Positions 1-8,543 of a stretch of DNA of 64,000 bases are shown piece by piece (position 1 is the first letter of the stretch; each line of letters begins with the position of its first letter). The DNA comes from Aestuariibaculum sp. M13 (GTDB lineage Bacteria; Bacteroidota; Bacteroidia; Flavobacteriales; Flavobacteriaceae): assembly GCF_024723255.1 (NCBI RefSeq), contig NZ_JANIAC010000002.1, positions 248,001 through 312,000 on the forward strand, given 5' to 3'. A program made the position numbers and the translations under genes. The notes beneath the pieces were generated by a model. It was not told the DNA's origin, did not search any database, and was given only the letters and a program-made list of their open reading frames with translations.

Positions 1-54
1 GCTTCTAACGGAATTATTCACGTAATCGATACGGTTATACTCCCTATAGAATAA
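1..54 (+). CDS. C-terminal end of a fasciclin-domain protein (partial)
   Basis: The first 17 codons read ASNGIIHVIDTVILPIE and then stop at TAA 52-54. The pattern N-G-x-I-H-V-I-D-x-V-(I/L)-L-P is the conserved last strand (H2 region) of fasciclin (FAS1) domains, which are secreted adhesion modules in Bacteroidetes. Everything upstream lies outside the window, so length and signal peptide cannot be judged. A strong terminator follows at 87-114. Confidence 0.7.
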   Translation, partial: ASNGIIHVIDTVILPIE

Positions 55-86
55 TTTGTTTGTAGTTTAATTGGTTTATTAGGTAT

Positions 87-114
87 AAAAGCTATCAAAA
101 TTTTGATAGCTTTT
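87..114 (+). terminator. Rho-independent terminator after the fasciclin gene
   Basis: A perfect 28-nt palindrome, AAAAGCTATCAAAA followed by TTTTGATAGCTTTT, ends in a T-rich stretch. It lies 33 nt after the stop of the partial gene and well before the next start at 248. Confidence 0.75.
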
Positions 115-247
115 ATTTTACATTTTTCTCAATAAAAACCAACTAATTCATTAATGAAAGTTAATTAAATATACTTTTTAGGTAATATTTATCATGAATT
201 ATACGTAATCTAATGTTAAATTAGCAATTAAATATAAGCTTCAAAAA

Positions 248-1438
248 ATGAAAAACACAAAAATCAGCAGACGAGATTGGTTAAAAAAGGGATCTTTATC
301 ATTAGCAGGAATGGCACTGGTACCATCTGATGTATGGGCAGAATCTGTGAAAATGGCGCAAGCTAATAACAGTACTTTTTTATATAGTACCGATAACAAT
401 TTTAATGAATTTACGCCTCCTGATTTATTTGAATCTGAACTCAAAGCGATTTTAAGAGCTAATGAAAATCCTTATGGACCTCCTCCCCTTGCGGCTAAAG
501 CTTTCCAGGAAGAAGTGTTTTCTGGAAACAGGTATGCTTGGTCTACACTTAACAATCTGATTGAAATGATTGCCAAAAAAGAAAATGTAAAACCTGAACA
601 AATACTAATGGCTCCCGGGTCGTCTGATATTTTGGAGAAAGTAGCTATGGTATTCTTTCAGCATGGTGGAAATGTTGTTAGTGCCGATCCGAGTTACATG
701 TCTTTAATAAATGTTTCCGAATCGTTTGGAGGGCAATGGAAGTCTGTTGAATTACTTGAAGATTATCAGCATGATTTAGAAGAAATGAATTCTGCTATTG
801 ATGCGAACACTAAACTTATCTATATATGTAATCCAAATAACCCTACAGGCTCTATAACCGATGCTAAAAAACTTAAAAATTTCTGTAGTAAAGTATCTGA
901 AAAAGTTCCTGTTTTTGTTGATGAAGCCTATATTGAATTATCCGATAATGGTTTAAAGGATAGTATGGTTAGCTTGGTTAGTGAAGGAAAGGATGTTATG
1001 GTAGCCAGAACATTTTCTAAAATACACGGAATGGCTGGTTTGCGGATAGGTTATTTAATAGGAAAAGAGGAAACGATTGATAGAATTAATCAAATCACTA
1101 GAGGTGGTATGGGTATTACCGGTCCTTCTATCATGGCTGCCACAACAAGCTTAAAAGGGTCTGAATTTTTAGAAATGACTAAAACTAAAATAGCTGAGGC
1201 TCGTTCCTATACAAAAGCTTATTTAGAGCGTAAAGGATTTAACTATATGCCTTCTCAAACCAATTTTATGATTTTTGAAATAGACATGGACGGTAAAGAA
1301 TTTTTAGAAAAAATATACAGTAAACAGGTTGGCGTTAGGGCATTTACATTCTGGGGGAAAAACTGGTGTCGGGTTAGTATGGGAACTATGGATGAAATGA
1401 AACTTTTTACCAATGCTATGGATGAAATATTTGCTTAA
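248..1438 (+). CDS. Tat-exported PLP aminotransferase, HisC-like
   Basis: Class I/II pyridoxal-phosphate aminotransferase of the histidinol-phosphate aminotransferase type (396 aa). Seen: NPNNPTG at 195-201, VDEAY at 224-228 (PLP-binding Asp225), and FSKIHGMAGLRIGY with the Schiff-base Lys258 and phosphate-binding Arg266. ANENPYGPP near 71-79 is the substrate-loop motif of the family. The N-terminus SRRDWLKKG plus a short hydrophobic stretch ending VWAES resembles a twin-arginine signal with Trp at the usual Phe position, which suggests export of the folded cofactor-bound enzyme. Its stop overlaps the start of the AEC transporter gene by one base, so the pair is coupled. A periplasmic aminotransferase is unusual; the substrate is unknown and probably not histidinol phosphate, since no his genes are nearby. 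Confidence 0.85.
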   Translation: MKNTKISRRDWLKKGSLSLAGMALVPSDVWAESVKMAQANNSTFLYSTDNNFNEFTPPDLFESELKAILRANENPYGPPPLAAKAFQEEVFSGNRYAWSTLNNLIEMIAKKENVKPEQILMAPGSSDILEKVAMVFFQHGGNVVSADPSYMSLINVSESFGGQWKSVELLEDYQHDLEEMNSAIDANTKLIYICNPNNPTGSITDAKKLKNFCSKVSEKVPVFVDEAYIELSDNGLKDSMVSLVSEGKDVMVARTFSKIHGMAGLRIGYLIGKEETIDRINQITRGGMGITGPSIMAATTSLKGSEFLEMTKTKIAEARSYTKAYLERKGFNYMPSQTNFMIFEIDMDGKEFLEKIYSKQVGVRAFTFWGKNWCRVSMGTMDEMKLFTNAMDEIFA

Positions 1439-2547
1439 TGACTGAATCTCTTACCAAAATTGTTTCTTTCATTTTATTTATTCTTGTTGGAGTTTTATTA
1501 AAGAAAAAATTCGCAAACAGTGAAGAACTAAATGGGTTAAAAAAAATAATACTGTTATTAGCACTTCCCGCTACTATTTTTATAGCACTCCTAAAGATTG
1601 ATTTACAGCTAAACCTAATATTATTACCTGTTTTAGCATTAGGATTTAATCTGTTCTTGTTTTTGGTTACTCCTGTATTATTAATCTTTCTAGATATTAC
1701 GAATGAATCTCAAATTAAAACAGCTAAATTACTTATACCTTCTTTAGCTCCCGGGTTATCTTGTTTTCCGTTTATTTTTGAATTTTTAGGAAATTCATAC
1801 TTAGCCAAAGCTGCCATGGCTGATTTAGGGAATAAATTTTTTGTTCTTTTTGTATTGTATATAATTGCTATAAAATGGTATTACAGAAACAATAAAAACA
1901 ATGAAGAATCTCTAAAAGATAAAATGACGTCTTTGGCTAAAGTCATGTTTTTTGAACCTGTAAATATTTTAATAATAATCGCATTATTGCTTTTAGCATT
2001 TGGAATTTCTATGTCGGATTTGCCATTATTTCTTCAAGATAATTTAAACAGGCTGGCAGGTTTACTTACTCCTATGGTCTTACTTTTTATAGGACTTGCG
2101 GTAAAAATTAAAAGCAAATCTTTTATTCAAATATTTTCGCTACTTATGTTAAGATATGGCGTCACACTTTTGTTAGTGGCTAGTATAGTGGCATTTGCTA
2201 AACTCAATGTTCATGACGATGTGTTATTTATAATTGTTTTTTCGCTAAGTGCCTGCAGTTTTTGGCCTTTTGCACATATTTCCAGTATTACTTCTAAGGA
2301 AATTAGTTTAAAAGTAAAACAAAACACATTCGATACAGATTACGCCTTATCCATTTTGGCTCTATCATTGCCATTATCCGTCTTATTAATTCTTACTGTT
2401 TTCACAACAGGAAAAACATTTACAACACCTGGAAATATTTTCTTATTAGCGTGTTGTATTATTTTGACAGGAACTAGTGTTCCCTTTTATAAATGGGCTA
2501 AAAAGGGTGCGCAGATTAAATCTAAGTATAGTAACGTAAAAAATTAA
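1438..2547 (+). CDS. AEC family transporter
   Basis: Integral membrane protein of 369 aa with about ten hydrophobic helices split into two halves around a basic loop near residues 140-165. This matches the auxin-efflux-carrier (AEC/PIN) family, whose bacterial members carry small organic anions such as malate. The start codon overlaps the previous stop (TAATG), so it is translationally coupled to the exported aminotransferase. This suggests it moves the enzyme's substrate or product across the inner membrane. Family assignment rests on the helix pattern and the conserved N-terminal half; the substrate is unknown. Confidence 0.75.
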   Translation: MTESLTKIVSFILFILVGVLLKKKFANSEELNGLKKIILLLALPATIFIALLKIDLQLNLILLPVLALGFNLFLFLVTPVLLIFLDITNESQIKTAKLLIPSLAPGLSCFPFIFEFLGNSYLAKAAMADLGNKFFVLFVLYIIAIKWYYRNNKNNEESLKDKMTSLAKVMFFEPVNILIIIALLLLAFGISMSDLPLFLQDNLNRLAGLLTPMVLLFIGLAVKIKSKSFIQIFSLLMLRYGVTLLLVASIVAFAKLNVHDDVLFIIVFSLSACSFWPFAHISSITSKEISLKVKQNTFDTDYALSILALSLPLSVLLILTVFTTGKTFTTPGNIFLLACCIILTGTSVPFYKWAKKGAQIKSKYSNVKN

Positions 2548-2606
2548 AAGTATCTGTCATTTCATTTATTCCCTTATTTATAACTGTTAGGTTCATATTA
2601 TTCTTA

Positions 2607-2614
2607 TATATTTG
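2607..2614 (+). promoter_or_regulatory. Bacteroidetes -7 box TATATTTG
   Basis: TATATTTG matches the Bacteroidetes -7 consensus TAnnTTTG, 39 nt before the ATG at 2654. The expected TTTG near -33 is poorly preserved. It would drive the two-lipoprotein unit 2654-5636. Confidence 0.45.
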
Positions 2615-2653
2615 TTTTTTATATAAGTTAAATCTTTCAAAAAAACATAATTA

Positions 2654-4351
2654 ATGAAACTCCTCTTAAAAGACATAAATTTAATACTATGTCTTATTTG
2701 TTTGGTTTTTATTTCTTGCGATAATAATTCTGAAGAAGTAAAATCTCAAATAGTAACTGAAATTGAACTAAGTGGTGTGTTTGACGAGGAAATAGCCATT
2801 AAAGGAGAAAATTTTGAATGGGATAAACTTCAGGTTTTTTTCGATTTAGAAAAGGCCCCAATAACATATTTTTCATTTACAGAAATAAGAGTTCGTGTTC
2901 CTAGGTCATTGGGGAAACATAATCCTACAATTAGAGTTATAGATTTGGTTAGTAATGAAGATATTATTAATCAAGTTTTTAATTTAAAACCTCCTAAAAT
3001 TGAAAGTTACAGTAGTGCTGAAATAACCTTTGACGAGAAATTAATAATTAGAGGAGAAAATTTTGATATTAACAAAGACTATGTGGACGTCCGTATTAAC
3101 AATGTAAAAGCTGAAATTTTTGCAGTTAGCTATAATATTATTGAAGTTTACATTCCATATGCCATTACAGACTCCAATTTAAAGATAGAAGTAACCTCGC
3201 AATTGCAAAGCGTCTTATCGTCTTTAGATTTAACACTAAAAAGACCTCAAATAAGTAAACTGCTTACTGAAAACATCTCTTATTTTGGACAAAAAATCAT
3301 GTTAACCGGAGCTAATTTTAATCCAGATGAAGACTTTGGAGATGTTTATGTAGATGGTATATTGTGTAATTATTTTTCAGACAATAGTAATTTAATTGTA
3401 GACTCACCTATTGGCCCTTTTAACGAGTTTGAAATGAAAACTCTAACATATACAACTGCAGGAATGACAGTTAATTTTGACTTACATTTACCTATTACTA
3501 ATTCAAGTATTATGGTAGAAGAATTAGCAAATATTAATTTCAACATTATAACTTACAATAATAAAGCCTACGCATTTACTGTAGATTATTATGATCCTCA
3601 GGAATTTGGATATCAGGTTGATTTGTTTGAATTTTCCCCTAATACAGAAAAATGGACTAAAATTGAAAGTTTTAGTTATGGCGGTTATCTAAACGAAGTT
3701 ATATTCGATAATATAAATTCGGTTTATTTATATAAAGGCGTTGATAGAGTTAATAATAATGAACTTACAAAATTAAATTTGGATGATTTAACTGAAAAGA
3801 AATTATCTCTCCCTTTTCATGAAAGTCTGGGAGGAGCCAGTATGTTTGCTTTTCAAAATTATTTATATGTCTTTAATGGAAACTCCTATGAGAATGACCA
3901 AACAACTCCGTCTAATAAAAAATTTGTTTATTCAAGTAATGAAGATAAGTGGCAAGAAGTTAATAATGATGATTTCGCCAATAATATTTGGTTAGATAGT
4001 CAGGTTTATAATCGTATTTTTAATAACGGAAATCTTTACTTAACATTTGGCTATCCTAATGGTACCTACGAACTAAATCAAAATTTAGACCTTAATTTAA
4101 TGATTGGTCCATATAGTGGAGGAATGCTATTTCCTAAAGACAACAAAATTATATGTGCTGGTAATACTGTTAATGACAGAACTTATATTTATAATATTTA
4201 CGATAATAATACAACTACTCAAGTTATTTTTGCACCTCTTAGTAATCATAAGTTTTTTGTCTTAAATAATAACATTTACTTTTCGGCACAGCATAGTGCT
4301 AAATATTACACCTTTAAACTAAAAGATGGTTTTTTCAATGAAATTTTATAA
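2654..4351 (+). CDS. Lipoprotein with IPT/TIG domains and a kelch-like propeller
   Basis: A 565-aa surface or periplasmic lipoprotein. The N-terminal hydrophobic segment ends LVFISC, a lipobox with Cys22. Residues about 34-275 hold three IPT/TIG-type immunoglobulin-like modules, each with a G-E-N-F or G-A-N-F strand (IAIKGENF, LIIRGENF, IMLTGANF). Residues about 280-565 show repeated Y-x-F-x(n)-W-x-(K/E) strands and N-N-x-x-Y turns, as in kelch or galactose-oxidase propellers. The family is common in Bacteroidetes surface complexes, where it binds ligands. Its end overlaps the next lipoprotein gene, so the two are probably made together. No enzymatic motif was seen. Confidence 0.75.
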   Translation: MKLLLKDINLILCLICLVFISCDNNSEEVKSQIVTEIELSGVFDEEIAIKGENFEWDKLQVFFDLEKAPITYFSFTEIRVRVPRSLGKHNPTIRVIDLVSNEDIINQVFNLKPPKIESYSSAEITFDEKLIIRGENFDINKDYVDVRINNVKAEIFAVSYNIIEVYIPYAITDSNLKIEVTSQLQSVLSSLDLTLKRPQISKLLTENISYFGQKIMLTGANFNPDEDFGDVYVDGILCNYFSDNSNLIVDSPIGPFNEFEMKTLTYTTAGMTVNFDLHLPITNSSIMVEELANINFNIITYNNKAYAFTVDYYDPQEFGYQVDLFEFSPNTEKWTKIESFSYGGYLNEVIFDNINSVYLYKGVDRVNNNELTKLNLDDLTEKKLSLPFHESLGGASMFAFQNYLYVFNGNSYENDQTTPSNKKFVYSSNEDKWQEVNNDDFANNIWLDSQVYNRIFNNGNLYLTFGYPNGTYELNQNLDLNLMIGPYSGGMLFPKDNKIICAGNTVNDRTYIYNIYDNNTTTQVIFAPLSNHKFFVLNNNIYFSAQHSAKYYTFKLKDGFFNEIL

Positions 4352-5636
4352 AACTAATATCCTGCGTTTCTTAGTTTTTCTTTTGTTAGCGTCTTGTAGC
4401 TCACCAGATAATAAAGCGTTTCAAGATTCTATTGCAATAGAAATTACGTCTTTTACCACGTCTAAAAATAAGGTAGATATTTCTTGGAGTATAGAACGTT
4501 TCAACAGCGCAATTATTTCAAGTTTAAGCATTTACAGATACAGTACTGATAGTGATGCCGATAATTCTAATAGAGGGCAATTGATAGCAAATTTACCTTC
4601 TAATGAAACTTCTTTTACCGATAACGATGTACCTTATTTGGAAAACTTACATTATGTTATAAAGATTAATTATTTTATAGAAAATGAAAGCGGTAATGAA
4701 TATTTTAATGTAGAGTCTGATGAAGCTGTTTTTGAACGGAATATTGTTAAATTGGAAAGAGTTCCTAATCACATAGTTCAGGATCAAACGAATCTGGATA
4801 ATTATCATTTTTTAACCAAAAGTTCTAATCTTGATGTATTTCGTTATAATATGAATACGAATGCTATAGAAATGGATGTCACTTTTGAAAAAGGCTATAA
4901 TTATCTCGATAAACTCATTATTAAGGATGAAAATATATTTGTAGGAAGTATTTATGGAGTTATAAATGGCTTAAATACTAATGATTATAGTAAGACAATA
5001 ACTTATAATCTTCCTATTATTGATGAGTTAAAATCTTTTGGGTTTAGAGATAACGAAATTCATTTTAATGACAAAGAAACTTGGAATTGCTTTAAAATTG
5101 ATAGCGGAGAGACAATTCCGGTGGGCTCATATTATTCAACAAACTTTGTGTTTTCCATAGATTTGAAAGACAATAAATTTTTAAATATAAGTAACCATTA
5201 TCCTCATTTCTGGGCAACGATATATGATATAAGTGATTTTGAAAATATTAAAAAATTATACGAAACAGACGCCGTACTTAATCATACAAGTTATTTAGAT
5301 AAAAGCATTCTTCATTTTAAAAATGATAATTCGCAATTTATTTCCACATTTTACGGCAGAGTCCTTAGCATCAAAGATTTAAGTTTATTGGCAGAGTTAA
5401 GCAAAATAACGGGATATCAATATTATCATTTTAAGTACGATAATAAAGGTAAGCTTTACGGTACTGTAAAAAACAACAAACTTATACATGTATTTAACGA
5501 TGAAACATACGAGCTAATTGAAACCATCAAAACCAAATTATACCCTGTATTTCCTCTTATCTCAAAAGACGGCAGTCTTCAGTGTATTGGTGATTTAAAT
5601 AGTTATTCTTTAAGACACGCTATCGAGACATTTTAA
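4338..5636 (+). CDS. Lipoprotein with fibronectin-like N-terminus
   Basis: About 432 aa. I chose the ATG at 4338 because it begins a clean signal peptide (MKFYKTNILRFLVFLLLASC) with lipobox Cys20; an in-frame ATG at 4326 would add only four residues. Residues about 30-130 look like a fibronectin type III module (I-x-I-T-S-F-x-T-S, V-D-I-S-W-S, then I-S-S-L-S-I-Y-R). The rest is beta-strand rich, with D/N-rich turns suggestive of a propeller. It overlaps the previous gene by 14 nt and shares its architecture, so the two likely act in one surface complex. No function is recognised. Confidence 0.7.
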   Translation: MKFYKTNILRFLVFLLLASCSSPDNKAFQDSIAIEITSFTTSKNKVDISWSIERFNSAIISSLSIYRYSTDSDADNSNRGQLIANLPSNETSFTDNDVPYLENLHYVIKINYFIENESGNEYFNVESDEAVFERNIVKLERVPNHIVQDQTNLDNYHFLTKSSNLDVFRYNMNTNAIEMDVTFEKGYNYLDKLIIKDENIFVGSIYGVINGLNTNDYSKTITYNLPIIDELKSFGFRDNEIHFNDKETWNCFKIDSGETIPVGSYYSTNFVFSIDLKDNKFLNISNHYPHFWATIYDISDFENIKKLYETDAVLNHTSYLDKSILHFKNDNSQFISTFYGRVLSIKDLSLLAELSKITGYQYYHFKYDNKGKLYGTVKNNKLIHVFNDETYELIETIKTKLYPVFPLISKDGSLQCIGDLNSYSLRHAIETF

Positions 5637-5652
5637 AATATTTTTAAATAAA

Positions 5653-7779
5653 TTACTCTTCCTCTATTTCAAAATCCTGCTGTTCCTGACCTTCCATTTT
5701 ATACTTAATTTCAAATACCGGCTGAGCTCCAATATTTTTTAAATTTGAAGATGAAGGTAATGTAATTTTAATCTTTGTGCTGTCGTTAGACTGTTTAGCC
5801 AAATACGTTTTAATACTTGCCACTCGAACCGAATCAAATGCTTTTGAAATGGAATCCACTTTCATTGTATCTAAAAGTTCTAATTGCTTAGCTATTTCTT
5901 CCTGTTGCTTGGTTTTATCATTAAAATACACCAATTCTATATCTAAACCGGGTTTGCTTTTTTCTAATCTACGAAGTAAATTAAGCTGATGCTCACGTTT
6001 ACCAACAAGCGTAGTGTCCATATAAGTGTAATTAATTTCCTTAATATCACTGGGATCTACATTAATAAGGTTGGATAAAGCTCTAAAAGGCGAGGTTACT
6101 GTTTTTACTAAAAACTTACCAAAAGTACTCCAAACAATTTTTTTAATATTTATTTGAGGATCGTTTAAATCGCCTCGTACTGGAATATCCATATTTATTA
6201 CACCGTCTTTATCTTTTAAAATAAATAGAGCCACTTTTAAAGGTAAATTGTAAAACGGACTTCCCTTTTTATTTCCAACTTCGGCGTTATGTACTATTAA
6301 TTTATTTTCCAGATTAAGCTTGCCATGATCGATATCTATAATGCCTTTATAATACATGTCTCCATAAAGAATTGGATATCCGGTATATTCCATAGAATAT
6401 ATATTCAAATCGCTAAGCTGGAAGTTAGAAATCACGTAGTTAACCTTCATATTCATAGCAGCATCATTAGGATTAAAGCCAATATCGGCAGCTAATTGTC
6501 CACGTTCGTTTAAAACCATTGAAGCTTTACCGTTTACCCAGTCTGAATCACTTTTTATTTCGTTAAAATCCATCTTGGCTTTAGAAAAATTATAAACAAA
6601 AGGTGATGACGTTGTGTGGTCTGTAAATTTTAGTTTTCCATCGTTTACATGTAAAGATTTTATACTGTAACGCAATGGTGTTTCTTCGTGATTTTCAGAC
6701 AAAACGGGAGGCTTTTCATTTGTTTCAGGTTCGTCTAAACCGAAAGACTTATAAAAATTATTGGAGTCTTTAAACAGTTCAAAATCAACATCCGGAGCCT
6801 GAATACTTATATCTCCTAATTGATATAAAGATTGCATTGGCATTAGCTTTTCTATTGGACAAACTATTTTATTGGCACCTAAAAATGTACGCCCGGAAAC
6901 ATCAGATAACGCAAAATGTTCTAAGGATGATGTTCCCTGAATAGTTAGTGTGTTAACAGTATTTATATTACCCGAAATATCAACTTTACCATAGGCTAAA
7001 CCTTTAAGTCCTCCTATATTTAAATAGTCTTTTGTGTATGGTTTAAATGTTGAAATATCTAAGCTATCCATCTCTACATGAAGTAAATAGTCTCCTTTTT
7101 TAGAGTCAAACTTTGAAGCAATTCCAAAGCGTCCTCCTTCGGTAAGTTTAAAGGAAGCATCCATATTACTGGAGCCTCTTCCCCATTCGACATGAGGCAA
7201 ATAAAATGATAAATTATTTAAGGTTTGAGTAACCTCGTGAGCTTCATCATTATACACCAAAGTTCCGCCATTTAACCTGAAATCCGATAAACTAAACAAA
7301 TAAGCTTCATCATCGTTGGTTTTCTGTATAGAAACGGTATCCTTTTTATTTTCAGTAGTATAAAAAGCAACTAAATCATCAAAATTAAAAATAGAGTCTT
7401 TTTGAGAAATGTTTACCCAAAGATTTTTAATATATAATTGCTCAACAACTATTGAGGATGAAAAATACTCCAATGGATCGACATCCAGAATTAAACTATC
7501 TATAGAAACAAATTTATCCCGGTCATTTACTTCATACATGGTGGCACCAGAAAGCTTCACTGTTGATGTAAAATAGTTTATGGATAAATCATTAAGAGTT
7601 AACTTTCTACCCACCCATTCTTTGCCATTTTTTTCAAGCTGACTTCGAATAATTGAAGGTGAAACAGCAAGTAATACAACAATTAATAGCAATAAACTGA
7701 AACTTATAATTAAAAGTCGTTTTATGGAATTTCTTAAAGTGAAACCAAATAAATTTGACTTTTGTTTTTCGGTTGCCAT
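5653..7779 (-). CDS. DUF748/AsmA-like envelope protein
   Basis: A 708-aa protein with one N-terminal membrane anchor (about residues 20-41) and a long periplasmic beta-rich body. Motifs such as L-S-I-N-Y-F, L-D-V-D-P-L-E-Y-F, L-N-G-G-T-L-V-Y-N-D and L-x-V-N-D-G-K-L-K-F-T-D are those of the DUF748/AsmA-like group, large envelope proteins related to bridge-like lipid-transfer and outer-membrane biogenesis factors. The C-terminus is acidic. It converges with the lipoprotein pair, leaving only 16 nt between stops. A -7 box TACCTTTG lies on the minus strand at 7838-7831. Confidence 0.75.
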   Translation of the reverse strand: MATEKQKSNLFGFTLRNSIKRLLIISFSLLLLIVVLLAVSPSIIRSQLEKNGKEWVGRKLTLNDLSINYFTSTVKLSGATMYEVNDRDKFVSIDSLILDVDPLEYFSSSIVVEQLYIKNLWVNISQKDSIFNFDDLVAFYTTENKKDTVSIQKTNDDEAYLFSLSDFRLNGGTLVYNDEAHEVTQTLNNLSFYLPHVEWGRGSSNMDASFKLTEGGRFGIASKFDSKKGDYLLHVEMDSLDISTFKPYTKDYLNIGGLKGLAYGKVDISGNINTVNTLTIQGTSSLEHFALSDVSGRTFLGANKIVCPIEKLMPMQSLYQLGDISIQAPDVDFELFKDSNNFYKSFGLDEPETNEKPPVLSENHEETPLRYSIKSLHVNDGKLKFTDHTTSSPFVYNFSKAKMDFNEIKSDSDWVNGKASMVLNERGQLAADIGFNPNDAAMNMKVNYVISNFQLSDLNIYSMEYTGYPILYGDMYYKGIIDIDHGKLNLENKLIVHNAEVGNKKGSPFYNLPLKVALFILKDKDGVINMDIPVRGDLNDPQINIKKIVWSTFGKFLVKTVTSPFRALSNLINVDPSDIKEINYTYMDTTLVGKREHQLNLLRRLEKSKPGLDIELVYFNDKTKQQEEIAKQLELLDTMKVDSISKAFDSVRVASIKTYLAKQSNDSTKIKITLPSSSNLKNIGAQPVFEIKYKMEGQEQQDFEIEEE

Positions 7780-7830
7780 AGTAAATAATATCTAGGGTTA
7801 AATTTTTATTTTGAAAAAGCAATGAATATA

Positions 7831-7838
7831 CAAAGGTA
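7831..7838 (-). promoter_or_regulatory. Minus-strand -7 box TACCTTTG
   Basis: Read on the minus strand this is TACCTTTG, a good match to the Bacteroidetes -7 element, 51 nt upstream of the DUF748 gene start at 7779. No clear TTTG is present at the usual -33 spacing. Confidence 0.45.
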
Positions 7839-8543
7839 ACTATATAGCAAATACTTTCCATGGGTAATAGATAAACCAAAAGTTAAAATATATGAAATGC
7901 TTTATTTTATAGACCAATGACCTTGTTTTGACATATTGTTAAAACCAATTAAAAAGATGGAGTTTTATTTGATTTTATTATAATTAATTTTTACTATAAA
8001 AACACAGAATTGCATTGAGTAAAACTATGGAAATTGCAAAATCTTACTGCTTCTCATATTTTTCATATTTCGTACAAAGGCTAAGAAATTTTTAAATACG
8101 CGATTCTCAGAGAGAAGGAAATAGATTACAAAAATAATATCAATTTTCACCTTATCGATGAAAACTATTAAAATTAAAATATTAATATCAAAATCTTATA
8201 TAGGTGTTTTAAATTCAGGATTCTTATAATTTTATTATTCCTTGTTAGCGGACAATTATTTTCAAATAAGCGATTCTCAGCCAATAAAGAACTGTATTGT
8301 AAACCGACATATATTTTATGTATAAACATAACTAAATCAGTTTGTTATTAATTATTTCCTTAATAATGTATGCTTCAAAATTTAGAAATATAGTTTGATT
8401 TAGATACCAAGAAGATTTTTTTTCATATTTTAAAATAGGAAAATATTATAATTAAAAGTTTCATTTACAGCAATATAAGAGATGAAAATTCCTTAAATTA
8501 GTTAGAGTGAATTATTTCATGTTTCCGACTAAATTCTCATATT
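7839..8543. other. AT-rich intergenic region with a 20-bp direct repeat
   Basis: About 700 bp between divergent genes with no convincing coding frame. Two near-identical 20-mers occur at 8091-8110 and 8261-8280 (18 of 20 bases equal, core GCGATTCTCAG). They are 170 bp apart, about 16 helical turns, upstream of the permease gene. They could be operators or remnants of a duplicated segment. Confidence 0.4.
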
